Origin: Caulobacter segnis ATCC 21756
GTDB lineage: Bacteria > Pseudomonadota > Alphaproteobacteria > Caulobacterales > Caulobacteraceae
Assembly (NCBI RefSeq): GCF_000092285.1
Contig: NC_014100.1
Location: 3,658,001-3,722,000 of the forward strand
Length of the DNA: 64,000 bases
Reading direction: 5' to 3'
Shown: positions 1-8,019 of the stretch, piece by piece
Position numbering within the stretch: position 1 is the first letter of the stretch
How the letters are laid out: each line of letters starts with the position of its first letter
Position numbers and translations under genes: made by a program
The notes under the pieces: generated by a model
Told to the model about the DNA's origin: nothing
The model's database searches: none
The model's input: the letters and a program-made list of their open reading frames with translations, nothing else

Positions 1-1
1 C

Positions 2-769
2 GCCGCCCTCCGCGAACTGATGGCGGGTTCGGCCATCCGCGCCTCGCACCTGAAGGAGGACGAGCGGGTTCAGGACCCCTACTGCCTGCGCTGCCAGCCC
101 CAGGTGATGGGCGCGGCGCTGGACGTGCTGCGCCAGGCCGCGACCACCCTGGCGACCGAGGCCAATGGCGTCTCGGACAATCCGCTTATCTTCCCGGAGG
201 CCGACGAGGCCCTTTCGGGCGGCAACTTCCACGCGGAGCCGGTGGCCTTCGCCGCCGACATGATCGCCCTGGCGGTCTGCGAGATCGGCTCGATCGCCGA
301 GCGCCGCATCGCCATGCTGGTCGACCCGGCGCTGTCCGGCCTGCCCGCGTTCCTGACGCCGAAGCCCGGCCTGAACTCGGGCTTCATGATCCCGCAGGTC
401 ACGGCCGCGGCCCTGGTCTCGGAGAACAAGCAGAAGGCCTATCCGGCCAGCGTCGACTCCATCCCGACCTCGGCCAATCAGGAGGACCACGTCTCGATGG
501 CCGCCCACGGCGCGCGACGCCTGCTGGCCATGGTCGAGAACGCCGACGCCGTGCTGGGGATCGAGTTGCTGGCGGCCGCGCAGGGCTGCGACTTCCACGC
601 GCCGCTGCGCTCCAGCGCCGTTCTGGAGGCGGTCCGCGCCTTGACGCGGGAGAAGGTCGCGCACCTCACCGACGACCGCCACTTCCATCCGGACCTCAAG
701 GCCGCCAACGCCCTCGTGCGCTCGGGCGCGGTGATCGCAGCGGCGGGGGAACTGCCGGGCGTAAACTGA
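2..769 (+). CDS. hutH: histidine ammonia-lyase, C-terminal part (5' end outside window)
   Basis: This is the C-terminal half (about 255 residues) of a family that is usually about 510 residues long; the reading frame is open from base 2, so the start and the MIO-forming Ala-Ser-Gly lie outside the window. Histidine ammonia-lyase removes ammonia from histidine to give urocanate, the first step of the Hut pathway, in the cytoplasm. Visible family motifs are [10 protein letters not shown] (around 170-200) and [12 protein letters not shown] (around 467-500), which are typical of true HutH. The gene ends just before an intergenic repeat and is convergent with an ABC importer. Identity is secure; upstream hut genes cannot be seen. 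Confidence 0.93.
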   Translation, partial: AALRELMAGSAIRASHLKEDERVQDPYCLRCQPQVMGAALDVLRQAATTLATEANGVSDNPLIFPEADEALSGGNFHAEPVAFAADMIALAVCEIGSIAERRIAMLVDPALSGLPAFLTPKPGLNSGFMIPQVTAAALVSENKQKAYPASVDSIPTSANQEDHVSMAAHGARRLLAMVENADAVLGIELLAAAQGCDFHAPLRSSAVLEAVRALTREKVAHLTDDRHFHPDLKAANALVRSGAVIAAAGELPGVN

Positions 770-779
770 GACGCGCAAA

Positions 780-897
780 CGCCCCCTCCGTCTCGCCGCC
801 GATGGCGACGATCCACCTCCCCCGCACGCGGGGGAGGATGGGCGTTTTCGTCCTCACCCGTGGCGCGATGCGGATACGCATCGTGACGGAGGGGGCG
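780..897. repeat. intergenic palindromic repeat, copy 1
   Basis: A perfect 13-bp inverted repeat (CGCCCCCTCCGTC at 780-792, its complement at 885-897) encloses a second hairpin (CCTCCCCC at 816-823 with GGGGGAGG at 830-837). The block CCACCTCCCCCGC...GGGGGAGGAT recurs in the repeat at 38103-38222, so the two belong to one dispersed family. It fills the space between the convergent hutH and ABC transporter genes and could act as a bidirectional transcription barrier, which is an inference. Confidence 0.75.
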
Positions 898-899
898 CT

Positions 900-2447
900 T
901 CAGCGCGCCAGCATCGCCGCCGCCTCGGCCGGACTCTTCTTGCCGGCGTCGCGGTCGACGGCGTAGTTGGCCGCCTGCATCGCCCTGACGTCGATGGATC
1001 CGCCGAGCGGCTTCAGGGCCTCGATCAGGCGCCGATCTCCCGCCCGCTTCGGCGAGACCAGGATCACCGCGTCGTAGGGCGGCAGCGCGCCTCTGGGGTC
1101 GGTCAGCAGGACGAGGTCGTCTGCCGCGATCCGCCCGTCGGACGAGAAGGCCGAGATCACGTCCGCCTCGCGGCTCTCCAGGGCCCGGTACATGAAGGTC
1201 GGCTGGAACTGCCGCTCAGCCTTGAAGCGCAGGCCGTACGCCGTCACCACCGCCGCCCATTCCGGCCGCGAGAAGAACTCAAGATCGCCGCCCATCGTCA
1301 GGTCCGGCGCACGGGCGGCCAGGTCGGCCAAGGACTTGATCCCCAGGGCCTCCGCGCGATCGCGGCGCATGGCCAGGGCGTAGGCGTTCTCGAAGCCCAG
1401 CGGCGCCAGCAGCACCACCCCGTCGCGGGCCTCCAGTTCAGTCCGCAGGCCCTCCAGCACCGCCTGGCGGCCGGGGTTGTCCTTCCGGTTCAGGACGTTC
1501 GCCCAGAGCGTGCCGGAGTAATCGACATAGGCGTCGATCTCCCCGGCCGCGAGCGCGCGGTAGGCCACCGCTGAGCCGAGGTTCACACGCCGCTGGACGC
1601 TCGCGCCTTCGCGCTCGAGCCGCCCCGCCATCAGCTCGGCCAGGATGTACTGCTCGGAGAAGTTCTTGGCGCCGATCACATAGGCCGGACGGCCTTGGGC
1701 GAGCGCGCCAACGGCCAGGGGGGCCAGCGCGGCCAGCAGGCCGATCGCCAGGCCCGCGCCGCCCGCCAGGAAGCGCTTGCCGTCCCGCCGCGCCACGCCG
1801 GCCTCGATCAGGCCCAGCAGCGCATCGACGACGATCGCCAGGCCCGCCGAGGCCGCGCAACCAACCAGCACCGCCACCCAGTCCTCGGTCTGGAGCCCCG
1901 AGAAGATGTAGTCGCCCAGCGAGGTCTGGCCAACGGGCGTCGAGAGGGTCGCCGCGCCGATGGTCCAGACCGCCGCCGTGCGCACGCCGGCCATGATCAC
2001 GGGCGCGGCCAGGGGCAGCTCGACCCGCCATAGGCGCTGACGGTCGGTCATGCCGACGCCCCGCGCCGCCTCGACCACCGCCGGATCGATACCCGAGACG
2101 CCCGCCGCCGCGTTCCGCAGGATCGGCAGCATCGAATACAGCGTCAGGGCCAGCAGCGACGGCAGGAAGCCCAAGGCCGAGAAGCCCTGGCCGAACACCC
2201 GCTCAGCCAGGCCCGAGAGCAGCAGCAGCACCGGATAGAACAGCGCCAGCAGGGCCAGGCTGGGGATGGTCTGCACGAGGCCGGCGCCGCCCAGGGCGAC
2301 CCACTTTAGGCGCGGGCTGCGCGCGGCGGCGATCCCGAGCGGCAGGGCAATGGCGAGGCCCAGGACAAGCGCGCTGGCCGAGAGGGCCACATGCCAGCCC
2401 AGGCGCTCGGGCAGCACGGCGAGGGCCGCGTCGAAACGGTCAGCCAC
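900..2447 (-). CDS. ABC importer, fused permease and substrate-binding protein (quaternary amine type)
   Basis: A 515-residue fusion of two importer parts of the OpuB/YehZ-like osmoprotectant family. Residues about 1-220 form an inner-membrane permease with several hydrophobic segments and the cytoplasmic EAA-type loop (VVEAARGVGMTDRQRLWRVELP). After another membrane segment, residues about 255-515 form a periplasmic OpuAC-type binding domain (IGAKNFSEQYILAELMAG, EIDAYVDYSGTLWANVL). Known relatives carry choline, glycine betaine, carnitine or ergothioneine; the ligand here cannot be read from sequence. Its first 8 bases overlap the end of the ATPase gene, so the two are translationally coupled. 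The position beside hutH makes a histidine-derived ligand conceivable, but the genes are convergent, not one operon. Confidence 0.88.
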   Translation of the reverse strand: MADRFDAALAVLPERLGWHVALSASALVLGLAIALPLGIAAARSPRLKWVALGGAGLVQTIPSLALLALFYPVLLLLSGLAERVFGQGFSALGFLPSLLALTLYSMLPILRNAAAGVSGIDPAVVEAARGVGMTDRQRLWRVELPLAAPVIMAGVRTAAVWTIGAATLSTPVGQTSLGDYIFSGLQTEDWVAVLVGCAASAGLAIVVDALLGLIEAGVARRDGKRFLAGGAGLAIGLLAALAPLAVGALAQGRPAYVIGAKNFSEQYILAELMAGRLEREGASVQRRVNLGSAVAYRALAAGEIDAYVDYSGTLWANVLNRKDNPGRQAVLEGLRTELEARDGVVLLAPLGFENAYALAMRRDRAEALGIKSLADLAARAPDLTMGGDLEFFSRPEWAAVVTAYGLRFKAERQFQPTFMYRALESREADVISAFSSDGRIAADDLVLLTDPRGALPPYDAVILVSPKRAGDRRLIEALKPLGGSIDVRAMQAANYAVDRDAGKKSPAEAAAMLAR

Positions 2448-3204
2448 GCGCCAGCTCCGCGAGGCGTTGCGCCTGGCGTTTCGGCGCGGCGATCAGGTCG
2501 GCGACGACAGGATCCGGATGCCCGGCGAGGAGCGATCTCGGCGACGCCTGGGCCAGCACCTTGCCATCGGCCATCACAACCACCTCGTCGGCCAGCAGCA
2601 GCGCCTCGCCGACATCGTGGGTGACCATCACCGTGGTCAGGCCCAGCGCCTCGTGCAGACGCCGGACGTCATCGGCCAGGGCGACGCGAACCACGGGGTC
2701 CAAGGCGCCAAAGGGCTCGTCCATCAGCAGGATCGAGGGCCGCGCGGCCAGCGCTCGAGCCACGCCGACGCGCTGCCGCTGACCGCCTGACAATTGCGCC
2801 GGCGCGCGGTCGGCGATGTCGCGCGGCAGGGCCACGAGGTCCAGAAGCTCGTCGGTCCGCGCGGCGATCACCTCGCCAGGCCAGCCCAGCAGAGTGGGCG
2901 TGATCCCAATGTTCTGGGCGATGCTCATGTGCGGAAAGAGGCCCGTCTCCTGGAAGGCGTAGCCGATCCCCCGGCGCAGCGCGTGCCCCGGCCGTCCGGC
3001 GATGTCCGCGCCGTCGATCAGCACGCGGCCGGAGGTCGGCGCGATCAGCCCGTTGATTAGCTTCAGCAGCGTCGTCTTGCCCGCGCCCGATCCGCCGACC
3101 AGGGCCACGAAGCGGCCCTTGGCGATGCGCAGGTCGGTCTCGCGCAGGACAGCTTGGCCGTCGTAGGCCTTGCTCACCCGGTCAAGGACGATGGCGTCGG
3201 TCAT
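2440..3204 (-). CDS. ABC importer ATPase (quaternary amine type)
   Basis: A 254-residue ABC ATPase that powers the fused permease/binding protein encoded directly downstream. Visible motifs are Walker A GGSGAGKTTL (about residue 38), Q-loop, signature LSGGQRQRVGVARAL (about 138) and Walker B ILLMDEPFGALDP (about 158), followed by the switch histidine in VMVTHDVGEALLLADE. No C-terminal CBS domains are present, unlike ProV/OpuAA, which fits the shorter OpuBA or YehX-like ATPases. This gene is first in the operon; the next gene starts 8 bases before it ends. Confidence 0.92.
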   Translation of the reverse strand: MTDAIVLDRVSKAYDGQAVLRETDLRIAKGRFVALVGGSGAGKTTLLKLINGLIAPTSGRVLIDGADIAGRPGHALRRGIGYAFQETGLFPHMSIAQNIGITPTLLGWPGEVIAARTDELLDLVALPRDIADRAPAQLSGGQRQRVGVARALAARPSILLMDEPFGALDPVVRVALADDVRRLHEALGLTTVMVTHDVGEALLLADEVVVMADGKVLAQASPRSLLAGHPDPVVADLIAAPKRQAQRLAELARG

Positions 3205-3352
3205 GCAAGCTCCCGGCGGCGCGATAATCGACCTTCGCCGGTTCCGAGCCGGAAATCAAAGCCAGGGTGCGACAAGGCGGCGCGCGACAGGTCGTCCGGT
3301 TCGCGAAGGCCGAGTCAATCTCGACCATGGGCGCATGGTTAAGGAGCGCCTG

Positions 3353-3505
3353 ATGCCCTTCGCGTCGCAGACCCGCCCGTTCGATCCCCGCGCCCGCCGG
3401 CCCCGTCAGTGGCCGTTGGGCGTCGCGGTGTTCGTCGCGGCCGTGTTGAACGCGATCGTCTGGGGCGGCCTCTTGTCGGTCGCCCGCGCGTTCCTGGGTC
3501 TGTGA
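3353..3505 (+). CDS. small single-span membrane protein, 50 residues
   Basis: The ATG at 3353 follows a strong ribosome site AAGGAG (3341-3346) at ideal spacing. The product begins with a basic arginine-rich tail (MPFASQTRPFDPRARRPRQW) and then has one hydrophobic helix (about residues 27-46), ending shortly after. A clear intrinsic terminator follows at 3545, so this looks like a monocistronic small gene. No family is recognised; the arrangement predicts a bitopic inner-membrane peptide with its basic N-terminus in the cytoplasm. Function unknown. Confidence 0.65.
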   Translation: MPFASQTRPFDPRARRPRQWPLGVAVFVAAVLNAIVWGGLLSVARAFLGL

Positions 3506-3544
3506 GCTTAGCGGTTTTGCATTTTCTCCCCCGAGCGACTTGAA

Positions 3545-3577
3545 GGCCGCGTCCGACCTGGGCGCGGCCCTTTTTTC
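3545..3577 (+). terminator. rho-independent terminator of the small membrane protein gene
   Basis: Stem GGCCGCG (3545-3551) pairs with CGCGGCC (3563-3569), followed by a run of six T. The orientation serves the small + strand gene; read on the other strand there is no T run. Confidence 0.85.
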
Positions 3578-3582
3578 TTCTC

Positions 3583-4455
3583 TCAACCCCTTTGCGCGAC
3601 CGCGCGGTCCAGCGCCGCCAGCACGTGCTCGGCCAATCGATCGGCGGCGGGCCCGGCCTCGCGGTTGCGGATCAGCGCGATCTCGCCGTCGGCCAGGGGC
3701 GGCGCGTCCTCGCCGATGATCGCGAGGTCGTCGGGCACCATGGCGCGCGGCAGCACCGAAACGCCAAGCCCCGCCCTCAACGCCGCCAGCTGTCCCGCCA
3801 CCGAGGGGCTCGTATAGGCGATGCGCCAAGCTCGTCCGGCTTCGTCCAGAGCCGTGGTCGCCCGGCGACGATAGACGCAGGGCGACGGCGCGGCGATCAG
3901 CGACACGACCTTGGTCGAGGCCAGGTCCTCGCCGTCGCGCCCGACCCAGACCAGCGGCTCGCGCCAGACCCGCACGCCCAGCTCCCCGCCCAGGGGCTCG
4001 CGCTTGACCAGGGCCAGGTCCAACTCGCCGGCGCTCATCCGGTCGAGCAGCCGAAGGGTCAGGTCGCAGGTGACCGACAAGGCGATGCGTGGGTGGCTGC
4101 GAGCGAAGGCGCCCAGCACCGCCGGCAGGTGAGCGGTGGCGAAGTCTTCCGGCGCGCCCAGCCGCACCTCGCCCTCGACCTCGTCGGCCGCCAGCGCCGC
4201 GATGATGTCGTCATTGACCCGCAGCAGCCGCCGCGCCTGGGCCAGGAACACCTCGCCCTTGTCGGTCAGGCTGACCCGGCGCGCGTCGCGCTGGAACAGC
4301 GGCTCGCCGATCAGGTCCTCCAAACGCCGCACCTGCAGGCTGACCGCCGACTGAGACCGACCCAGGCGCTCGCCCGCGCGGGTGAAGCTGCGGCTTTCGC
4401 TGACCATGACGAAGGCGCGGATCAGATCGAGGTCGAGATTCGTCGCGTTGGGCAT
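3583..4455 (-). CDS. LysR-family transcriptional regulator
   Basis: A 290-residue LysR-type regulator. The N-terminal winged helix-turn-helix (residues about 8-65) contains the classic RAFVMVSESRSFTRAGERLG and SQSAVSLQVRRLEDLIGEPLF segments; the remainder is the effector-binding domain. It is divergent from the SbtA-type transporter gene, and a perfect LysR operator (4492-4514) lies between them. By the usual logic of the family it probably controls that transporter and itself, responding to an unknown small molecule. Confidence 0.9.
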   Translation of the reverse strand: MPNATNLDLDLIRAFVMVSESRSFTRAGERLGRSQSAVSLQVRRLEDLIGEPLFQRDARRVSLTDKGEVFLAQARRLLRVNDDIIAALAADEVEGEVRLGAPEDFATAHLPAVLGAFARSHPRIALSVTCDLTLRLLDRMSAGELDLALVKREPLGGELGVRVWREPLVWVGRDGEDLASTKVVSLIAAPSPCVYRRRATTALDEAGRAWRIAYTSPSVAGQLAALRAGLGVSVLPRAMVPDDLAIIGEDAPPLADGEIALIRNREAGPAADRLAEHVLAALDRAVAQRG

Positions 4456-4491
4456 GGCCGAGCTATTTCATTTTCTCATGATAACGATGCA

Positions 4492-4514
4492 ATCAATGAT
4501 CTTATCGAATTGAT
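4492..4514. promoter_or_regulatory. LysR-type operator (T-N11-A)
   Basis: ATCAAT (4492-4497) and ATTGAT (4509-4514) form a perfect inverted repeat with an 11-base spacer, exactly the T-N11-A form bound by LysR regulators. It lies 36 bases upstream of the LysR start and 59 bases upstream of the transporter start. A second weaker palindrome, GATAA-N17-TTATC (4480-4506), overlaps it. Confidence 0.7.
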
Positions 4515-4573
4515 CAAGCGTGGCTAGAGCACCGCCGCGCCTCGATTGGAGGCGGGACAAGGAGCTCATTCAA

Positions 4574-5557
4574 ATGGATCTGGCCCAGGGTCTGGCGCAG
4601 GCCGGCGGCAACCTCACCCAGCCGGCGGTGCTGTTCTTCGTGCTGGGGGCGGGCGCGGCCCTGGCCGGCTCGCCGCTTCGGCTGCCCAAGGGGGCCATGA
4701 GCCTTCTGTCTATCTATCTGATGCTGTGCATCGGGTTCAAAGGCGGCGCCGAAGCCCGAGCCCACGGCCTGGATCCGACCTTCGTCAGCGCCGGTCTGGC
4801 GGGGCTGGGCCTGGCCCTGCTGCTGCCGGTCCTGGCGTTCGCGGCCCTCCGCCGCGTCGGCCTGACGACGGTCAACAGCGCGGCGGTGGCGGCGCACTAC
4901 GGCTCGGTCTCGGTGGTCACCTTCGCAGCGGCGCAGAGCTATCTCGCCTCGATCGGCCACGCCCCCGCCGGCTACATGTCCGCCGTCCTGGCGCTGATGG
5001 AAACGCCCGGCGTCCTGGTCGCGGTGACCTTGGCCAAGCTGATGTCCCCGGACGAGGCGCGCTCGGCCTCGACGGGCAAGCTGCTGCACGAGGCGCTGCT
5101 GAACCCCGCCGCCGTCGTGTTGCTGGGCAGCTTCGCGGTCGGCCTGATCGCGCCGGCTCCGAGCGCGGCGAAGCTGAATGTCTTCGTCGGCCCGATGTTC
5201 CAGGGGGTGCTGTGCCTGTTCCTGCTGGAGCTGGGCGTGACGGCGGCCGAGCGGCTGCGGGCCTGGCGCGAAGTACGGCCGGCTGTGGTGGCGATGGGCG
5301 TGGCGCTGCCTCTGGGCGGCGCGGTCCTGGCGCTGGGCCTGGGTTGGCTGGTGGGCCTGAGGAACGGCGAGCTGGCGGTGCTGACGGCCCTGGCGGGATC
5401 GGCGTCCTACATCGCCGCGCCGGCGGCCATCCGGCTGACCCTGCCCAAGGCGGACGCGGGCCTTTGCCTGACGCTGTCGATGGGCGTGACCTTCCCGTTC
5501 AACATCCTGCTGGGCGTTCCGCTCTACGCCCAGCTGGCTCTAGCGCTCAGTCGCTAG
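4574..5557 (+). CDS. SbtA-like sodium-dependent bicarbonate transporter family permease
   Basis: A 327-residue polytopic membrane protein of the SbtA/DUF897 family, with about ten hydrophobic segments in two homologous halves. Family features include SIYLMLCIGFKGGAEARAHG in the first half, AAHYGSVSVVTFAAA near the middle and TALAGSASYIAAPAAIRL near the end. Cyanobacterial SbtA imports bicarbonate with sodium; the substrate in heterotrophic alphaproteobacteria is less certain. The ATG at 4574 is preceded by AAGGAG (4558-4563) and is preferred over upstream in-frame starts. It is divergent from its likely LysR regulator. Confidence 0.82.
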   Translation: MDLAQGLAQAGGNLTQPAVLFFVLGAGAALAGSPLRLPKGAMSLLSIYLMLCIGFKGGAEARAHGLDPTFVSAGLAGLGLALLLPVLAFAALRRVGLTTVNSAAVAAHYGSVSVVTFAAAQSYLASIGHAPAGYMSAVLALMETPGVLVAVTLAKLMSPDEARSASTGKLLHEALLNPAAVVLLGSFAVGLIAPAPSAAKLNVFVGPMFQGVLCLFLLELGVTAAERLRAWREVRPAVVAMGVALPLGGAVLALGLGWLVGLRNGELAVLTALAGSASYIAAPAAIRLTLPKADAGLCLTLSMGVTFPFNILLGVPLYAQLALALSR

Positions 5558-5562
5558 GGCGA

Positions 5563-5583
5563 GATGCCGACTAGATCGGCATC
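5563..5583. terminator. hairpin between convergent transporter and fliE
   Basis: GATGCCGA (5563-5570) pairs perfectly with TCGGCATC (5576-5583) around a 5-base loop. It overlaps the fliE stop codon and follows the transporter stop by 6 bases. No T run is present, so terminator function is inferred from position only. Confidence 0.45.
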
Positions 5584-5882
5584 CGCATGATTTCCTGGTA
5601 GGCCGAGATCACCTGGTCGCGGACGGACATCACCGTCTCCAGGCTGGCCTCGGCCGAGCTGATGGCCGTGACCACGTCGACCAGTTCGGCCTTGCCGGCC
5701 ACCTGGTCGGCGATCTTGTGTTCGGCGACCTTCGAGGCCTTGGCGGCGTCGGTCATGGCGGACTTCAGGATGTCGCCGAAGTCGAGACCATTCTTCTGGC
5801 CCCCGCCGATCGAACCGACGGAGCCGACGCCCATGGCGCCGGAGGTGGCGTAGGCCTTGGCGGCGGCGAGCGCGGTGATCAT
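5571..5882 (-). CDS. fliE: flagellar hook-basal body protein FliE
   Basis: A 103-residue FliE, the adaptor joining the MS-ring (FliF) to the proximal rod. The conserved C-terminal region is clear ([25 protein letters not shown] followed by [13 protein letters not shown], split here for length). It is the last gene of flgB-flgC-fliE, starting 10 bases after flgC. Length and ending are typical. Export is through the flagellar type III apparatus. Confidence 0.95.
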   Translation of the reverse strand: MITALAAAKAYATSGAMGVGSVGSIGGGQKNGLDFGDILKSAMTDAAKASKVAEHKIADQVAGKAELVDVVTAISSAEASLETVMSVRDQVISAYQEIMRMPI

Positions 5883-5892
5883 GGCCTAGCCC

Positions 5893-6312
5893 CTACTTCT
5901 TGAGGATGTCGAGGGTGCGCGATTCCATGACGCGCGCCGTCTCGATGACATTGAGGTTGGCTTCGTAGGCGCGCTGCGCCTCCTTCATGTCCAGCGCCTC
6001 GACCAGCGAGTTGACGTTGGGCAGCTTGACGTAGCCATTGGCGTCGGCGGCCGGATTGCCGGGGTCGTACTCGGTCTTGAAGTCACTCTGGTCGGGATCG
6101 ACGCGGACCATCTGGACGCCCTCGGCGCCCTGGACCTTGGTCGGCCGGAAGATCGGCAGTTGCCGGCGATAAGGGTCGCCGCCGGCCGTCGTCGCCGTCG
6201 AGTTGGCGTTGGCGATGTTCTCGGCGATGACCCGCATGCGGCCCTGCTGGGCGCGAAGCGCGGACGCCGCCACGGCCATGGCCGCCATCGATTGCGATTT
6301 GATCTCCGGCAT
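5893..6312 (-). CDS. flgC: flagellar proximal rod protein FlgC
   Basis: A 139-residue proximal rod protein. The N-terminus contains the rod/hook family signature around IAENIANANSTATTAGGDPY, and the C-terminus the coiled-coil motif EAQRAYEANLNVIETARVM. It sits between flgB and fliE with gaps of about 10 bases, which indicates a single transcript. The protein assembles in the periplasm after export through the flagellar secretion system. Confidence 0.95.
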   Translation of the reverse strand: MPEIKSQSMAAMAVAASALRAQQGRMRVIAENIANANSTATTAGGDPYRRQLPIFRPTKVQGAEGVQMVRVDPDQSDFKTEYDPGNPAADANGYVKLPNVNSLVEALDMKEAQRAYEANLNVIETARVMESRTLDILKK

Positions 6313-6323
6313 CGCCTAGCTCC

Positions 6324-6776
6324 TCAGCCGTTCGGCTTGCGCGCCGCCATGCGCAGCATGGTCATGGACTTCTGGTAGAAGCTGATCGCCGCGTCGTAGT
6401 TCATGCGCGCGTTGGTCATCTTGATCATCTGGTCCTCGAGCGACACGGCGTTGCCGTCGAGCGTGGTTTCCGAATCGGCGCCGGCCGTCGCCCGCCAGGC
6501 GCTCGGCGCGTTTGACGGCGCCAGGTGCGAGGCCGAGGTTGCGATCATCCGCACCCCGTTGGTCGGCGCGGCGACGCCGCCGCGATAGACCGCGCCCGAC
6601 GTCTGGTTCATCAGCGAAGCCTGGAAACTGAACTGCTTGAGGTCCTGCGGGCGATAGCCGGCGGTGTCGGCGTTGGCCACGTTCTGGGCGACAAGCCTCT
6701 GGCGCTCGGTCAGATAACCGAGGCGGCTCTTGAGCATGCCGAAGAGAGGGATGTCATCCGGACCCATGACGAACAT
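6324..6776 (-). CDS. flgB: flagellar proximal rod protein FlgB
   Basis: A 150-residue proximal rod protein, first gene of flgB-flgC-fliE. The family motif LVAQNVANADTAGYRPQDL lies near residues 29-47 and the C-terminus has the usual YDAAISFYQKSMTMLRMAA helix. There is no good ribosome site before the ATG at 6776 or before the in-frame ATG at 6767. The CtrA box at 6793-6807 is so close that transcription could start at about the 6767 ATG, giving a leaderless message; the shorter start would drop only three residues. Confidence 0.94.
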   Translation of the reverse strand: MFVMGPDDIPLFGMLKSRLGYLTERQRLVAQNVANADTAGYRPQDLKQFSFQASLMNQTSGAVYRGGVAAPTNGVRMIATSASHLAPSNAPSAWRATAGADSETTLDGNAVSLEDQMIKMTNARMNYDAAISFYQKSMTMLRMAARKPNG

Positions 6777-6792
6777 GGTGAAGAAACAGGGT

Positions 6793-6807
6793 TAATTCGA
6801 CATTAAG
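6793..6807. promoter_or_regulatory. CtrA box between flgB and fliO
   Basis: TTAA-TTCGACA-TTAA is an exact match to the CtrA consensus TTAA-N7-TTAA. It lies 17 bases upstream of the flgB ATG and 66 bases upstream of the fliO ATG, in the divergent promoter region of two early flagellar operons. In Caulobacter such boxes usually overlap the -35 region of class II promoters. Confidence 0.85.
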
Positions 6808-6872
6808 AACCGTAGGGCACACCAGGGGTGTCGGGGGCCTTTCCCTGCGCCATCTTGTCTCGCTTGGCCGTC

Positions 6873-7181
6873 ATGCCCGTCATCGAATTCATCCGCGCCC
6901 TGGCCGCGCTGGCGATCACCCTGGGGCTGATCGGCCTAGCCGCCTGGGCCCTGCGCAAGTTCGGTCCCGACGCCGTCGGCCGGATGATCGCCGCGCGTCA
7001 GGATCGCCGCCTGAAGATCGTCGAGAGCCTGGCGCTGGATCCTACCCGCCGCCTGCTGGTGGTCAGCCTGGACGGCGAGGAGCGCCTCGTCCTGTTGGGC
7101 GACGGCAAGCTGCTGGACTGGACGCCCGCCGCCTGCCCGACCGATTCCATGTCCGTTTCCGCTCCGGAGCCCGTGGCCTGA
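6873..7181 (+). CDS. fliO: flagellar biosynthesis protein FliO
   Basis: A 102-residue FliO-type protein: one N-terminal membrane segment (about residues 5-25, IRALAALAITLGLIGLAAWA) followed by a small cytoplasmic domain with LKIVESLALDPTRRLLVVSL, the conserved core of the family. FliO helps assemble the FliP pore of the export gate. The ATG at 6873 is chosen because the membrane segment follows directly; an upstream start at 6828 adds 15 poorly hydrophobic residues. Its stop overlaps the fliP start (TGATG). Confidence 0.88.
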   Translation: MPVIEFIRALAALAITLGLIGLAAWALRKFGPDAVGRMIAARQDRRLKIVESLALDPTRRLLVVSLDGEERLVLLGDGKLLDWTPAACPTDSMSVSAPEPVA

Positions 7182-7978
7182 TGCGCGACCTGATCAAATC
7201 CCTGACGGGCGCCAAGCCGGAAGACCTGCGGCGCGCCGCGATCATCTCGGTGCTGGCCGCCATCGCGTGCGCGGTCATGCCGGCCGCGGCCATGGCCCAG
7301 TCGGCGGTGAACATCAATCTGGGCACCGGCGCCGGTCTCACCGACCGGGTCGTGCAGCTGGTCGCCCTGATGACAGTGCTGTCCCTGGCGCCGTCGATCG
7401 TGATCATGACCACCTCGTTCGTCCGGATCGTGGTGGTGCTGGGCCTGCTGCGCACCGCCATCGGCGTGCAGTCGAGCCCGCCTAACCCGGTGATCATCAG
7501 CCTGGCGCTGTTCCTGACCGCCATCGTCATGGGCCCGACCTTCGAGCGCTCATACGACGCCGGCATCAAGCCGCTGCTGGACAAGCAGATCGAGCTGCCG
7601 GAGGCCTTCGACGCCGCCAGCGGTCCGGTGAAGCAGTTCATGCTGAGCCAGGTCGATCGCGACGATCTCGCCCTGTTCGTCCGCCTGTCCAAGATCCCGC
7701 AGCCGAAGACCGCCGAGGACACGCCGATCAAGGTCGTCACGCCCGCCTTCATGATCTCGGAGCTGAAGCGCGCCTTCGAGATCGGCTTCCTGCTTTTCAT
7801 CCCCTTCCTGGTCATCGACCTGGTCGTCGCCAGCGTGCTGATGAGCATGGGCATGATGATGCTGCCCCCAGCGACGATCAGTCTTCCGTTCAAGCTGATA
7901 TTCTTCGTGCTAGTGGACGGCTGGCGACTCGTCGCCGGCAGCCTCGTCGAGAGCTTCCAGCGCGGCGGGGCGGGTTAG
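7181..7978 (+). CDS. fliP: flagellar export gate protein FliP
   Basis: A 265-residue FliP, a core pore subunit of the flagellar type III export gate. It has an N-terminal signal-like segment (about residues 20-40), then the family motif MTTSFVRIVVVLGLLRTAIG, a periplasmic loop, and the C-terminal pair of membrane segments with AFEIGFLLFIPFLVIDLVV and MGMMMLPPATISLPFKL. It overlaps fliO by one base, so the two are co-translated under the shared CtrA-box promoter region. Confidence 0.97.
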   Translation: MRDLIKSLTGAKPEDLRRAAIISVLAAIACAVMPAAAMAQSAVNINLGTGAGLTDRVVQLVALMTVLSLAPSIVIMTTSFVRIVVVLGLLRTAIGVQSSPPNPVIISLALFLTAIVMGPTFERSYDAGIKPLLDKQIELPEAFDAASGPVKQFMLSQVDRDDLALFVRLSKIPQPKTAEDTPIKVVTPAFMISELKRAFEIGFLLFIPFLVIDLVVASVLMSMGMMMLPPATISLPFKLIFFVLVDGWRLVAGSLVESFQRGGAG

Positions 7979-8019
7979 CGTCACCCCAATAGATCCACAA
8001 GACGACCCAGAAGACGACC

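Noticed and set aside
2..769. Ergothionase or tyrosine ammonia-lyase instead of histidine ammonia-lyase
   Set aside because: The visible C-terminal motifs ([11 protein letters not shown] and [10 protein letters not shown]) are those of standard HutH; nothing points to the alternatives.
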